NCBI RefSeq assembly: GCF_900141935.1
Contig: NZ_FQYX01000003.1
Span: 1 to 64,000, forward strand
Direction: 5' to 3'
Source: Arenibacter nanhaiticus
GTDB lineage: Bacteria > Bacteroidota > Bacteroidia > Flavobacteriales > Flavobacteriaceae
Length of the DNA: 64,000 nucleotides
The notes under the pieces were generated by a model. It worked only from the letters and a program-made list of their open reading frames with translations. It had not been told where the DNA came from and ran no database searches. This document shows positions 53,868-63,362 of the stretch, one piece after another (the stretch's first letter is position 1; each line of letters opens with the position of its first letter). The translations under genes were made by a program, and so were the position numbers.

Positions 53868-56798
53868 ATGAAATACAAATTGTATATTGTTTTCTCAAAT
53901 TTATCTATGCAAGTGCGAAAAAATCATGCTTCCTTAATTTTTGTTTTTTTGATAACCTTTTATGTTGGTTGGTCCCAAGAATATAAATTTCAGCATTTAA
54001 CCACAGTTGATGGGCTTTCACACAATGAAGTACGGAAGATTGTTAAGGACGACAGAGGTTTTTTGTGGTTTGGTACACAGAATGGGCTTAATCGCTTTGA
54101 CGGATATAGATTTAAAATATTTAAAAATAACCCCGATGATAGCACTTCAATTGTCGGGGATAAAATATATTCCTTAACAACCTCCAAGGATAAATTATGG
54201 GTAGGAACCATTTCAGGGCTGAGTGTTATTAATACCGTAACCCTCGAAGTTATTCCGATACCTAAAATAAAAAAAGTACTAGGGGATAACAGTATCCTTC
54301 AACTTTATTATGATGGTTTTAATAAAGTCTGGGTGTCCACGGAAAATGAGAATTTTATTATTAATACGCAGACTTTGGAAATTACCTCAATTCTGAAGGA
54401 TTTTAAAATTGCATGCATTACCAAAGGAATTGATAATAAATATTGGATTGGTACAGATAAGGGATTACTAAAATATGAATTCGAAAGTTCTGTCATTGTT
54501 AAAATTTATGACGTAGGTCGATTTAACGCCTATAGTTTGGATAAGATATTCTCTAATATTAATGGAGAAATTTGGATAACCCTCTCTGATAGAATTTTAT
54601 TATACCAGTCGGAGCGTGATAGATTTATCGAAATGTTTGAATCCAAATCCCTAAATGCTATTTGTCAAAATACCGAAGGCGATATTTTATTTGGTAGTTA
54701 TGGGGATGGGGTTACAAAATATTCTCGAGTTACTGGGGAATTCAAGAATTTAAAGGCAAACCCAGAAAATCCATTATCCATTAGTAGTGATGATGTTTAT
54801 GATATATATATAGACAACGAAAATATTATTTGGATTGGAACACAAGAAGGGTTGGACTATTTTGATTATTCACGGCATAGGTTCAACAGTTTAGTACATT
54901 TACCGGAGAAGGAAAATAGTTTAAGGAGTAGTTTTGTACAATCATTATATCAAGATGAGGATGGTACCCTCTGGATAGGAACAAGAGAAGGTATAGATTT
55001 GGTTGAGTTTGATGAGGGATACACCAATCCTCAAGTTTCCCATTATAAAATAACTGAAAGTGGTTTTGAAGCCTTGAACAATAATTATGTTACAGGCATA
55101 TTTAAAGACTCTAAAAATAGAATTTGGATATCTTCCATGAATAATGGATTGTTTTTAATCGATAAAAAGAAAAAAATATTTAAAAATTTTAAGCACGAAA
55201 TTGGGGATGACAACAGTATCGCATCATCTTCTGTGCGTGCTATTTTGGAAGATCATTTAGGAAGAATTTGGTTTGGTACCGGTGGAGGACTGTCCTTGCT
55301 GAAGGAAACGAATGAGGCTGATTTTTCATTTGAAAATTTTGGATATTCCAAATTTAATACGAATTCATTGCCATTGAATGATATTTATACTCTTTACCAG
55401 GATAGCAAACATAGAATTTGGATAGGTATGAATAAGGGGGGATTAAGCTTGTTGAAAGAAAATGGTCAAAGCAAGTCTTTTTTAAGGTTTAATCATAAAC
55501 CAACAGATTTACAATCTTTGAGTAATGATGAAGTGTTTGTAATTTATGAAGACACAAAAAATCGAGTTTGGATAGGAACCTCCGGAGCAGGATTGAATTT
55601 ACTCATGGAAGATGACGGAAAAGAAAATGAGAATAGATATTACTTTAAAAGGTATACAGAGAAAGAAGGGCTTTCCGATAATGAAGTAAATGCAATTCTT
55701 GAGGATAATAACGAGAATCTATGGATTGCCACCAATACAGGATTTTCAATGTTTGATGTAGCAAATGAGTCATTTACAAATTTTTCTACTTATGATGGTG
55801 TGTTAAAGGGAAAATTCAGGAAAAATGCGAGATGGAAAACAAAGGAGGGTATCATGTTTTTTGGAGGGGCCGCTGGGATCAACTTCTTTGATCCGGAAAA
55901 CTTTCTAAAGGAAATATACGTCCCATCCCCGGTTTTTTCCGACTTATTGATAGATGGCAAGATTATTAAGCCAGGACATGAGTATAATGGAAGTATTGTT
56001 ATTAAAAACTCTCTAGAATCTGGAGCTGTTATAGATCTACCTAAAAAGGATAATAGATTTCAAATTGAGTTTACCTCCTTAACTTTTGCTTCTTCAATCC
56101 GAAACCAATATGCCTATAAACTGGAGGGTTTTGATAAGGAATGGATCTTAACATCCGGAAGTAACCCTAGTGCTCGATACTCTAAACTTAAACCTGGAAA
56201 TTATCGTTTTCTTTTAAAAGCGTCCAATTATGATGGTAATTGGAATGAAAAACCAATTTACCTGGACATTATAGTCCATGGTAGTATAATGGAAAATAAT
56301 ATAGTGAAAATTGGAACAGTATTTTTAGCTCCCTTGGTAATCTTTTTTGGACTATTAGTTTTTAAAAAAATCAATATAAACAGTATTCATAGCGAGGTTG
56401 ATTCTAGGAACAAAAAATCAGTAAAACATTTTGATCCAAATTTAAATGAAGAAAACCTTTTAAAGGTTTCTGAATTGAATGCTTTGATGGAAAGGGAAAA
56501 AGTTTATTTAAATTCTGAATTAGGTCTAAGTGAATTAGCAGATAAGATAGGAGTTAGCTCCAATCATTTATCGATGTTGTTAAACGATTGTATTGGAAAA
56601 AATTTCTATGATTATATTAATGAGTACAGGGTGGAAGAAGTAAAAAAAAGACTTGTAGATCCCCAATATCGAAGACAGACCTTGTCTTCTATTGGAGGCG
56701 ACTGTGGTTTTAATTCTAAATCCGCATTTAATAGAATATTTAAGAATTTTACAAAAAAAACTCCTAGTCAATATCAAAAAATGTCTCAGAATGGCTGA
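53868..56798 (+). CDS. Membrane-anchored Reg_prop/Y_Y_Y sensor fused directly to AraC HTH
   Basis: The 976-residue protein has a signal peptide or anchor (about 20-37), fourteen or so Reg_prop beta-propeller blades with repeated (I/L)W(I/F)GT (about 40-690), a Y_Y_Y domain (about 727-797), one membrane helix (about 801-822) and a cytoplasmic AraC HTH (about 868-970, ELGLSELADKIGVSSNHLSMLL). This is the plan of hybrid two-component (HTCS) regulators, but the histidine kinase and receiver are absent. The DNA-binding domain is thus tethered to the membrane and must be activated without phosphotransfer. It probably controls the SusC/D pair downstream (58026) and nearby enzymes. The ATG at 53868 is preferred to a TTG at 53862. 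Confidence 0.9.
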   Translation: MKYKLYIVFSNLSMQVRKNHASLIFVFLITFYVGWSQEYKFQHLTTVDGLSHNEVRKIVKDDRGFLWFGTQNGLNRFDGYRFKIFKNNPDDSTSIVGDKIYSLTTSKDKLWVGTISGLSVINTVTLEVIPIPKIKKVLGDNSILQLYYDGFNKVWVSTENENFIINTQTLEITSILKDFKIACITKGIDNKYWIGTDKGLLKYEFESSVIVKIYDVGRFNAYSLDKIFSNINGEIWITLSDRILLYQSERDRFIEMFESKSLNAICQNTEGDILFGSYGDGVTKYSRVTGEFKNLKANPENPLSISSDDVYDIYIDNENIIWIGTQEGLDYFDYSRHRFNSLVHLPEKENSLRSSFVQSLYQDEDGTLWIGTREGIDLVEFDEGYTNPQVSHYKITESGFEALNNNYVTGIFKDSKNRIWISSMNNGLFLIDKKKKIFKNFKHEIGDDNSIASSSVRAILEDHLGRIWFGTGGGLSLLKETNEADFSFENFGYSKFNTNSLPLNDIYTLYQDSKHRIWIGMNKGGLSLLKENGQSKSFLRFNHKPTDLQSLSNDEVFVIYEDTKNRVWIGTSGAGLNLLMEDDGKENENRYYFKRYTEKEGLSDNEVNAILEDNNENLWIATNTGFSMFDVANESFTNFSTYDGVLKGKFRKNARWKTKEGIMFFGGAAGINFFDPENFLKEIYVPSPVFSDLLIDGKIIKPGHEYNGSIVIKNSLESGAVIDLPKKDNRFQIEFTSLTFASSIRNQYAYKLEGFDKEWILTSGSNPSARYSKLKPGNYRFLLKASNYDGNWNEKPIYLDIIVHGSIMENNIVKIGTVFLAPLVIFFGLLVFKKININSIHSEVDSRNKKSVKHFDPNLNEENLLKVSELNALMEREKVYLNSELGLSELADKIGVSSNHLSMLLNDCIGKNFYDYINEYRVEEVKKRLVDPQYRRQTLSSIGGDCGFNSKSAFNRIFKNFTKKTPSQYQKMSQNG

Positions 56799-58025
56799 TT
56801 AGTCAACTTAATGGTTAGATTGTATGTATGAGAATTCGTTGTCTTGTTTTGGGTAATTTGTTAGCTAAACCTGAGGTCGACGAAAGTAAGCGAGGTTGTT
56901 CTTAGAGATTAAAAATAAATCGTTGAAATTTACTTCTCGGTCGATTCGTTTTCAAAAATTATAAACCGGCTTTCCCAGAAAAGTCGATTTGGTACGAAAT
57001 AAGCATAGGAAAAGGATTTTTAGTATGGCATAGAGTGAGATTCTTACCAATAACGTGCTTTTCCACTGTAGAGGTTTCCGGAGCTTCGATCATTTTTAAA
57101 TCAAGAAGCAACTAAATGACGAATTTGAATTGATATTCTCCTATAATCGGTTTACCAATTTTTGCAATCTTCTTTTCTGGCCTTGATGCTCTATTTAAAG
57201 ATAAGAGGTCGAGGCTTTCTCCACCTAGTAATCACTTAGTGCAAAGAAGGCAGGAGGCTTAATAAAAATCTTCACTAGTCTATTTTCGAACAAGGGAGTT
57301 ATCTCTAAGGAATTCGTGTAAATGCTCTTCGACCAAAGCCTGCACGTGGTTCCTGGCTGGCATCAGAAACAACTTTATAAAATGTGTAGTTGATCATATG
57401 AACAAGATTCTTCTTCGAAAAAGTTTCATAATAAAAACGATAAATAACTGCCTTAAGAATATCGCAGAGGTCGAACCAGTGAAAGCTTTTTGACAATTCA
57501 AGAAGAAATCCCCACTGTTTACTCAATCCTATAAATAAAAATTAGAATTTAATTCAAAACAGAATAAACATTCTAAATAGCACTATTTTATGAAGTCCTT
57601 AAACCTAATCAGGTTTTTGAATTTGGGCTAGTTTGGTGAAAAATTCACCTCCAATGGAATGTACTTCTAGCTACTTCCCCTTTTTTTTAATTTACATAAG
57701 CTACCTTATTTGAAAAGCTTACTTATTTTTCATAAAGCTATGAGGCTAAATTAACTTTCCTATTGATTGTCATGTCCCAATGCTTAATAAGACATTTTAA
57801 AAAAGACCTTTTAAATCATATGTGTCGATACTAATTAAACAAATCTTTAATCTAGCGAATGATATAATATCATTAAAATCAATAATGTTTAAAAAAACAG
57901 TAATTAAAACAACAAGTCTATGGGGTAATGTTTATGTAAAAAAAAATCTGCGATTAAAAGCTGATATAAGTTCCGGTCTATTGCAAGGGACAAAGAAATG
58001 TCAAGTAACAACCAAAACCTAAAAA
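56799..58025. other. Long intergenic region with decayed sequence
   Basis: About 1.2 kb between the regulator and the second SusC gene. A minus-strand frame at 57305-57526 (YRFYYETFSKKNLVHMINYTF) and a second near 56990-57090 look like pieces of old coding sequence, perhaps mobile-element derived, but neither is recognised. The SusC promoter should lie in the last 200 bp. Confidence 0.35.
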
Positions 58026-61000
58026 ATGAAATTAATCAAATCAAAAAAGGCAACCAAAATAATAGCTTTGTCCATTAGAACAGCCTTGGCAATGTTATTT
58101 TTGTTTGCATTATTGCCTTTAAAGGCAAGTGAAAAATTCAATGAAAAAAATGGTCCAATACAAAAAACCATATCGGGAATTATTACCGACGAAATGGGGA
58201 CTCCTTTGCCCGGAGTCAATGTATTGGTGGTGGGCACCAATAAAGGAACTCAAACGGACTTTGATGGTAAGTTTTCTATTTTGGCGGATACTGAGGATAT
58301 ACTCAGGTGTTCTTATATTGGATTTAAAACCAAAGATGTTGTCGTCAGAAATCAAATTGAATTGAAAATCTCCATGGAGGAAGATGTTAATTCTTTAGAT
58401 GAGGTTGTCGTTTTAGGGTACAGTTCATCTATAAAACGAAATTTAACCAGTTCCGTTTCTGCGGTGACTACAGAGGAAATTCAAGAGGTTCCTGCAACCT
58501 CATTGAGTAATGCGGTTGCAGGAAGATTTGCAGGGGTAAATATTAGTCAGGCGGGAGGTAAGCCCGGTCGAAGTTCGGATATTATAATCAGAGGGGCAAC
58601 TTCTGGACAATTTGCTGGAAATAACCAACCACTTTACGTAATTGATAATATTATTTCCACCAAAGAACTTTTCGACGCCTTGGACGTCAGTGAGGTTGAA
58701 TCTGTGTCGATCTTAAAAGATGCGGCTTCGTCTGGCGTTTATGGATCTAGAGCCGCCAACGGTGTTGTGTTGGTAAAAACAAAATCGGGGAAAACAGGAA
58801 AACCTACCATTAATTTCACATCCTCGATTGGAACCACAGAACCAACCAATGTGCCACCTATGACTAGCGCCTATGAACAGGCTTTGATCATAGGACAGGT
58901 TCAGGATTTTAACAACGTGCCCATGGATGATCCCAATAGGTTTAACCAGACCGAATTGGAATATTTAAAGAATTTGAATATAGGTTCTTTTTTAGATCAG
59001 GCCGAGGAGACTCCAGTCTTGAATAGACATGCGGTGACTGTGAATGGTGGTACGGATAATGTTAGGTATTTCATGTCAGGATCCTATATCAAAGAAACCG
59101 GTGCTTTTAGTAATCTATCCTATCAGAAAACAAATTTTAGGGCCAAGGTAGATGTGGATATAACTGATGACCTTAATGTATCTTTAAATCTTAATACCAA
59201 TAATGATCTGCGCGAGGAGTTTTATTGGAGATGGAACGGTGATGATGAGGATTTCGGGGATTTCTATAGAACAGGAAATAGAACCGGGCGGTGGGGGCCA
59301 GCTGTCCACAATGGGGAGTATGTAGCCAATTTCAACGGGTGGAACCCTGTTCATTTAGCCCAGGAAGGGGCCGGATCTAAGGATAGAAGTGCAAGAAATA
59401 TAGGAGCCATTGTAGACGTAAATTATAAATTCCCCTTTGTGGCAGGATTGACGGCCGGGTTGACCTATAATAAACTGAATATAAGGAATGATCAAACCTT
59501 GCTGAGAAATATTGTGGAGGACGTTACCTTTGGTGTTGATCCAAACAATCGATTTGTTCTGACCGATGAAGTTCTTGGAACAAGGCTTCGAAGTGATGAT
59601 GGAGCAAATTCCAACAGTCTACGGGAATCTACCGCAGAGACAAACTCCTATCAGCTGAATGCGAGGCTAGGATATGAAAATACTTTTGGAGATCATTCCT
59701 TAAATGCGTTGTTAAATTATGAACAGTATGAGCGGGATGACAAATCCTTTTACGCGCTGCGAAGAGGCCTACTAACCCCCCTGGTTTCCCAATTGTTCGC
59801 GACCAATCCGGCGGTAGAAAATCAATTTGCAAACGGGAATGCAGGAGAAACAGGTAGACAATCTTATATCGGAACCCTTGGGTATAACTTCCAAAACAAA
59901 TATTTCCTTAATTCAACCTTTAGGTATGATGGTTCAGTGCAATTTGCCGAAGATGAACGATGGGGATTCTTTCCTTCTGTATCCGCGGCTTGGATAGTAA
60001 GTGAGGAAGGGTTTTTTAAGAACAATTTGAGCTTCTTTGATTTTTTTAAGTTAAGATATTCCATAGGTAACACAGGAAATGATGATGTTACTGGGCAAGG
60101 AGCCACAATATTCCCTTATATCCAAAATTATAATGTAGGGGGCACGGGCCCAATATTCGGTACTAATAATGCTATTTCCAGTGCCACTTCGATTGGTGCG
60201 GAACCAGATTTATTTATCACTTGGGAAAAACAAACTTCTTACAACTTTGGAATAGACTTTCAGGTATTGGATGATAAATTATCCACCACCATTGATTTCT
60301 TCAAAAATAAGAAAACAGATCTTTACGGGAGTAGACAGGTTTTTATACCCTCATCCTCAGGGCTCACCTTAGGGCCGGTTAATTATGGGGCTATAGATAT
60401 AAAAGGAGTTGAGGGATTAATAACATACAAGGATAATATCACCAATGATTTTAATTATGAGGTAGGTTTAAATATAGGCTATTCCAAGGCAGAATATGTA
60501 ACCTTAGACGAACCTGAAACCAGGAGGCCTTACGAGCTTTTATCTGGACAGGAAACTAGCAGGATCGTGGGACTCAAGGCGGAAGGTATTATTAGATCAG
60601 AGGAACAGTTGAACAATCTAATAGCTAGTGGTTATAAGATTTACGGACAAGATCCTCAAATTGGGGCATTGTATTTTAGGGATTTAAGAGGCCCTGCTGC
60701 GGTAGACCCAGAAGGTAATACGCCAGACGGGGTAATAGATGATAACGATAGAGATTATATAGGGGCCAGAAGTAACCCTTCCGTTAATTACGGTATACGG
60801 TTGAACTTAAGGTATAAAAGATTTAGTCTACTGGCTTTTGGCCAGGGATTTGCAGGTCACCAAAGATATCAGCCGAGCAATAACAGGTTTCAGTTTGCTT
60901 CCATTGGTCAATCTTCCCATACGCAATGGCTTAACGCCTGGACACTGGATAGTCCTAATAATTCCTTTCCAAGATTTGGTTCCCCCTTTGGGGATACTAA

Positions 61001-61235
61001 TTCCTCCTTTTGGTTGGAAGATGCAGATTTTTTAAGACTTAAAAATTTAAACTTTGGCTATGATATCCCGGTTTCCTTGGTCAATAAGGTTGGGGCTGAA
61101 AGAATAAATATTTTTGCTAACGGGACCAATTTATTTATGATCTACAGTAAGATTAAGGCCTTTGACCCTGAAACTTCCGGAAGGGGAATACCAGTTAATA
61201 GGAGTTATAGCTTGGGAGTAAATGTTACATTTTAA
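58026..61235 (+). CDS. SusC-family TonB-linked transporter (second pair)
   Basis: The 1069-residue protein has a hydrophobic signal (about 15-38), CarboxypepD_reg (about 45-125, PIQKTISGIITDEMGTPLPG), a plug with SILKDAASSGVYGSRAANGV near 230-250, and a barrel ending YSLGVNVTF. There is no STN domain, unlike the SusC at 33260, so it is not controlled by the FecR route; the Reg_prop-AraC protein upstream is the likelier regulator. It is followed 8 bp later by SusD. Its codon use is slightly more GC-rich than the first pair by eye, which could mean a different origin. Confidence 0.95.
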   Translation: MKLIKSKKATKIIALSIRTALAMLFLFALLPLKASEKFNEKNGPIQKTISGIITDEMGTPLPGVNVLVVGTNKGTQTDFDGKFSILADTEDILRCSYIGFKTKDVVVRNQIELKISMEEDVNSLDEVVVLGYSSSIKRNLTSSVSAVTTEEIQEVPATSLSNAVAGRFAGVNISQAGGKPGRSSDIIIRGATSGQFAGNNQPLYVIDNIISTKELFDALDVSEVESVSILKDAASSGVYGSRAANGVVLVKTKSGKTGKPTINFTSSIGTTEPTNVPPMTSAYEQALIIGQVQDFNNVPMDDPNRFNQTELEYLKNLNIGSFLDQAEETPVLNRHAVTVNGGTDNVRYFMSGSYIKETGAFSNLSYQKTNFRAKVDVDITDDLNVSLNLNTNNDLREEFYWRWNGDDEDFGDFYRTGNRTGRWGPAVHNGEYVANFNGWNPVHLAQEGAGSKDRSARNIGAIVDVNYKFPFVAGLTAGLTYNKLNIRNDQTLLRNIVEDVTFGVDPNNRFVLTDEVLGTRLRSDDGANSNSLRESTAETNSYQLNARLGYENTFGDHSLNALLNYEQYERDDKSFYALRRGLLTPLVSQLFATNPAVENQFANGNAGETGRQSYIGTLGYNFQNKYFLNSTFRYDGSVQFAEDERWGFFPSVSAAWIVSEEGFFKNNLSFFDFFKLRYSIGNTGNDDVTGQGATIFPYIQNYNVGGTGPIFGTNNAISSATSIGAEPDLFITWEKQTSYNFGIDFQVLDDKLSTTIDFFKNKKTDLYGSRQVFIPSSSGLTLGPVNYGAIDIKGVEGLITYKDNITNDFNYEVGLNIGYSKAEYVTLDEPETRRPYELLSGQETSRIVGLKAEGIIRSEEQLNNLIASGYKIYGQDPQIGALYFRDLRGPAAVDPEGNTPDGVIDDNDRDYIGARSNPSVNYGIRLNLRYKRFSLLAFGQGFAGHQRYQPSNNRFQFASIGQSSHTQWLNAWTLDSPNNSFPRFGSPFGDTNSSFWLEDADFLRLKNLNFGYDIPVSLVNKVGAERINIFANGTNLFMIYSKIKAFDPETSGRGIPVNRSYSLGVNVTF

Positions 61236-61243
61236 AATAAGGT

Positions 61244-63058
61244 ATGATGAAAATAAATAATATAAATAAATTAATGTTCCTATTCATTTTGGTTTTAACA
61301 CAGTGTAGTGAAGACCCTTTGGATAAAAGGCCGTTAGGGGCAATAAGTGAAGAGGTAGTATGGAACGACGAGAATTTAGCCATAGGATTTTTGAACAACA
61401 TCTATAGTAGGGCCTTACCAGGTTGGGCTACTACTGCCTCGCAATTATCCGATGATGCCCATGGTGAAAACGGGTTGATGTACGGTGAGGCCCAACCAGG
61501 ATCCATGAATATTTATTCCGGTAACTATAAAACAATTAAGGATATAAATTTACTCCTGGCGAAAATAGGCACAGGAACTATTGGGACAGAAGCCCAAAAC
61601 CTGATGTCTGGCCAAGCCTTGTTTTTGAGAGCCCATTTGTATTTTAAATTGGTTGCGGCATATGGGGGGGTGCCTTTGGTATTAGACGCCAAGGATAAAT
61701 CGGACATAGAGGCGCTGCAGGTGCCACGAAATAAAACATCAGAATGTATTGCCCAAATTTTGAACGATTTGGATGATGCGGCCGATCTTTTGCCGGTTGC
61801 TTATTCCAATGCGGCGGAAGAATATGGAAGAATTACCAAAGGAGCTGCCTTAGCCTATAAGGGGAGGGTTTTATTGCACTATGCCAGTGAACAGTTTGAC
61901 CCAGCTCAGGATAAAGGGCGTTGGCAAGCGGCATATGATGCTAATAAGGCTGCAGTGGCATTGCTATCCTCAAATGGAAAAGGACTGCATCCCAGCTACG
62001 AAAATCTATGGTTCGATGAAAGCGAATCAAATCCTGAGGCAATACTAATTAAAAGATATACCCTGGATCAATCGCACAATCGCGATGCTGGCTGTAGGCC
62101 ATTTATTGTTGGAACCAACGGGGAATCCTTTGACAAGCCCACCAAAAGTCTGGTAGATGCTTTTCCCATGAAAGACGGAAAGGCTATTAATGATCCGACT
62201 TCTTCCTATACTTATAACCCAACTGCCCTTTGGGTAGACAGGGATCCGAGATTTTCCGCTACTATAGCCTGGAACGGTGCCGTTTGGCCATTGAACAATC
62301 CTGCTCCCAATAGGACTAGTGATTTGGAGTGGACTTTTCAGGAAAGTGCCATTGAAGGACAGGCCGATAGCAGGATTACCCCTACCAGTTTTAATTGTAG
62401 AAAGGCTATTGATGGCTCCATCGAGGGAGGCGCGGCCAGCTTGTCCTCCCCTACGGATTGGATAGAAATCAGGTATGCCGAGGTACTGTTAAATCTAGCA
62501 GAGGCGGCAAATGAGGTTGGATTGTCTATGGAAGCCTACAACATACTATCCCAAATCAGGGATCGTGCAGGTATAGAATCTGGTTTAGACGGATTGTATG
62601 GCTTACAAGCGGGGATGGACCAGAACGAATTGAGAATGGCTATAATGCACGAAAGAAGGCTAGAGTTGGTTTTTGAAGGTAAACGTTCCTCAGATCTTAG
62701 AAGAAGAAGAATGTACGATGCCATAAACGGGACCTATCGTCAAGGCTATAGAATTACAAAAACAGCTTCTTTTGATGCCCTTGACCCTTCCGAAGAAATT
62801 TTGGACGATCGAATAGCTTTGGAAGAAGGGATAAATAATGGAAGCATAGATCTTAACGACCCAAGTGTATACAACACCTATTTCAACACGGAGTTGAGAA
62901 GTGTGGAAAGATTTGGAAATATAGATGATGATGGTAGCGCCATAAATTATCTTGATAACTATTATTTCTTCGATATTCCACAAGATGATCTTAATAAAAA
63001 CCCTCATCTGGAACAAACCAAAGGTTGGCCAGGTGGGACTTTTGATCCATTACAATAG
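61244..63058 (+). CDS. SusD/RagB-family surface lipoprotein (second pair)
   Basis: The 604-residue protein has lipobox Cys at about 22 (LVLTQC) followed by SEDPLDKRPLGA, the TPR-like core (LFLRAHLYFKLVAAYGGVPL), and the C-terminal signature MHERRLELVFEGKRSSDLRRRRM. It is typical in length and order. It is the partner of the SusC 8 bp upstream; a terminator at 63109-63140 closes the two-gene unit. Confidence 0.95.
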   Translation: MMKINNINKLMFLFILVLTQCSEDPLDKRPLGAISEEVVWNDENLAIGFLNNIYSRALPGWATTASQLSDDAHGENGLMYGEAQPGSMNIYSGNYKTIKDINLLLAKIGTGTIGTEAQNLMSGQALFLRAHLYFKLVAAYGGVPLVLDAKDKSDIEALQVPRNKTSECIAQILNDLDDAADLLPVAYSNAAEEYGRITKGAALAYKGRVLLHYASEQFDPAQDKGRWQAAYDANKAAVALLSSNGKGLHPSYENLWFDESESNPEAILIKRYTLDQSHNRDAGCRPFIVGTNGESFDKPTKSLVDAFPMKDGKAINDPTSSYTYNPTALWVDRDPRFSATIAWNGAVWPLNNPAPNRTSDLEWTFQESAIEGQADSRITPTSFNCRKAIDGSIEGGAASLSSPTDWIEIRYAEVLLNLAEAANEVGLSMEAYNILSQIRDRAGIESGLDGLYGLQAGMDQNELRMAIMHERRLELVFEGKRSSDLRRRRMYDAINGTYRQGYRITKTASFDALDPSEEILDDRIALEEGINNGSIDLNDPSVYNTYFNTELRSVERFGNIDDDGSAINYLDNYYFFDIPQDDLNKNPHLEQTKGWPGGTFDPLQ

Positions 63059-63108
63059 ACTACACTAATTTTGACAAAAGGAGTTCTATTTAAGTTAGTT
63101 GGTTTGAT

Positions 63109-63140
63109 AAAAAGGGGCTGTTTTTTAATAGCCTCTTTTT
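63109..63140 (+). terminator. Intrinsic terminator after second susD
   Basis: AAAAAGGGGCT (63109-63119) pairs with AGCCTCTTTTT (63130-63140) with one mismatch; loop 10 nt; the 3' arm supplies T5. Confidence 0.82.
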
Positions 63141-63362
63141 ACAAATCAAGATTTTTGTTGGCTGCAACGAGAAATGAAAACACGAGTAGCAAACTTGAAA
63201 AATGGTCAGCCAGAAATTAAAGCATTATTTAAAACTGACCGGATATATAGGTTCTGGTTTTCTATATCCTATATAAGAAAGCCATCCTTCTTTAATTGCA
63301 ATATGAGTTGTTTATTAAAAAATATAAGTGAATAAGAATCTTATTAAGTACAATATAAAATT

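Noticed and set aside
57305-57526. Minus-strand frame of 73 codons in the gap before the second SusC
   Set aside because: Looks like old coding debris but no start signal, no domain, and not recognised; kept only as part of the gap description.
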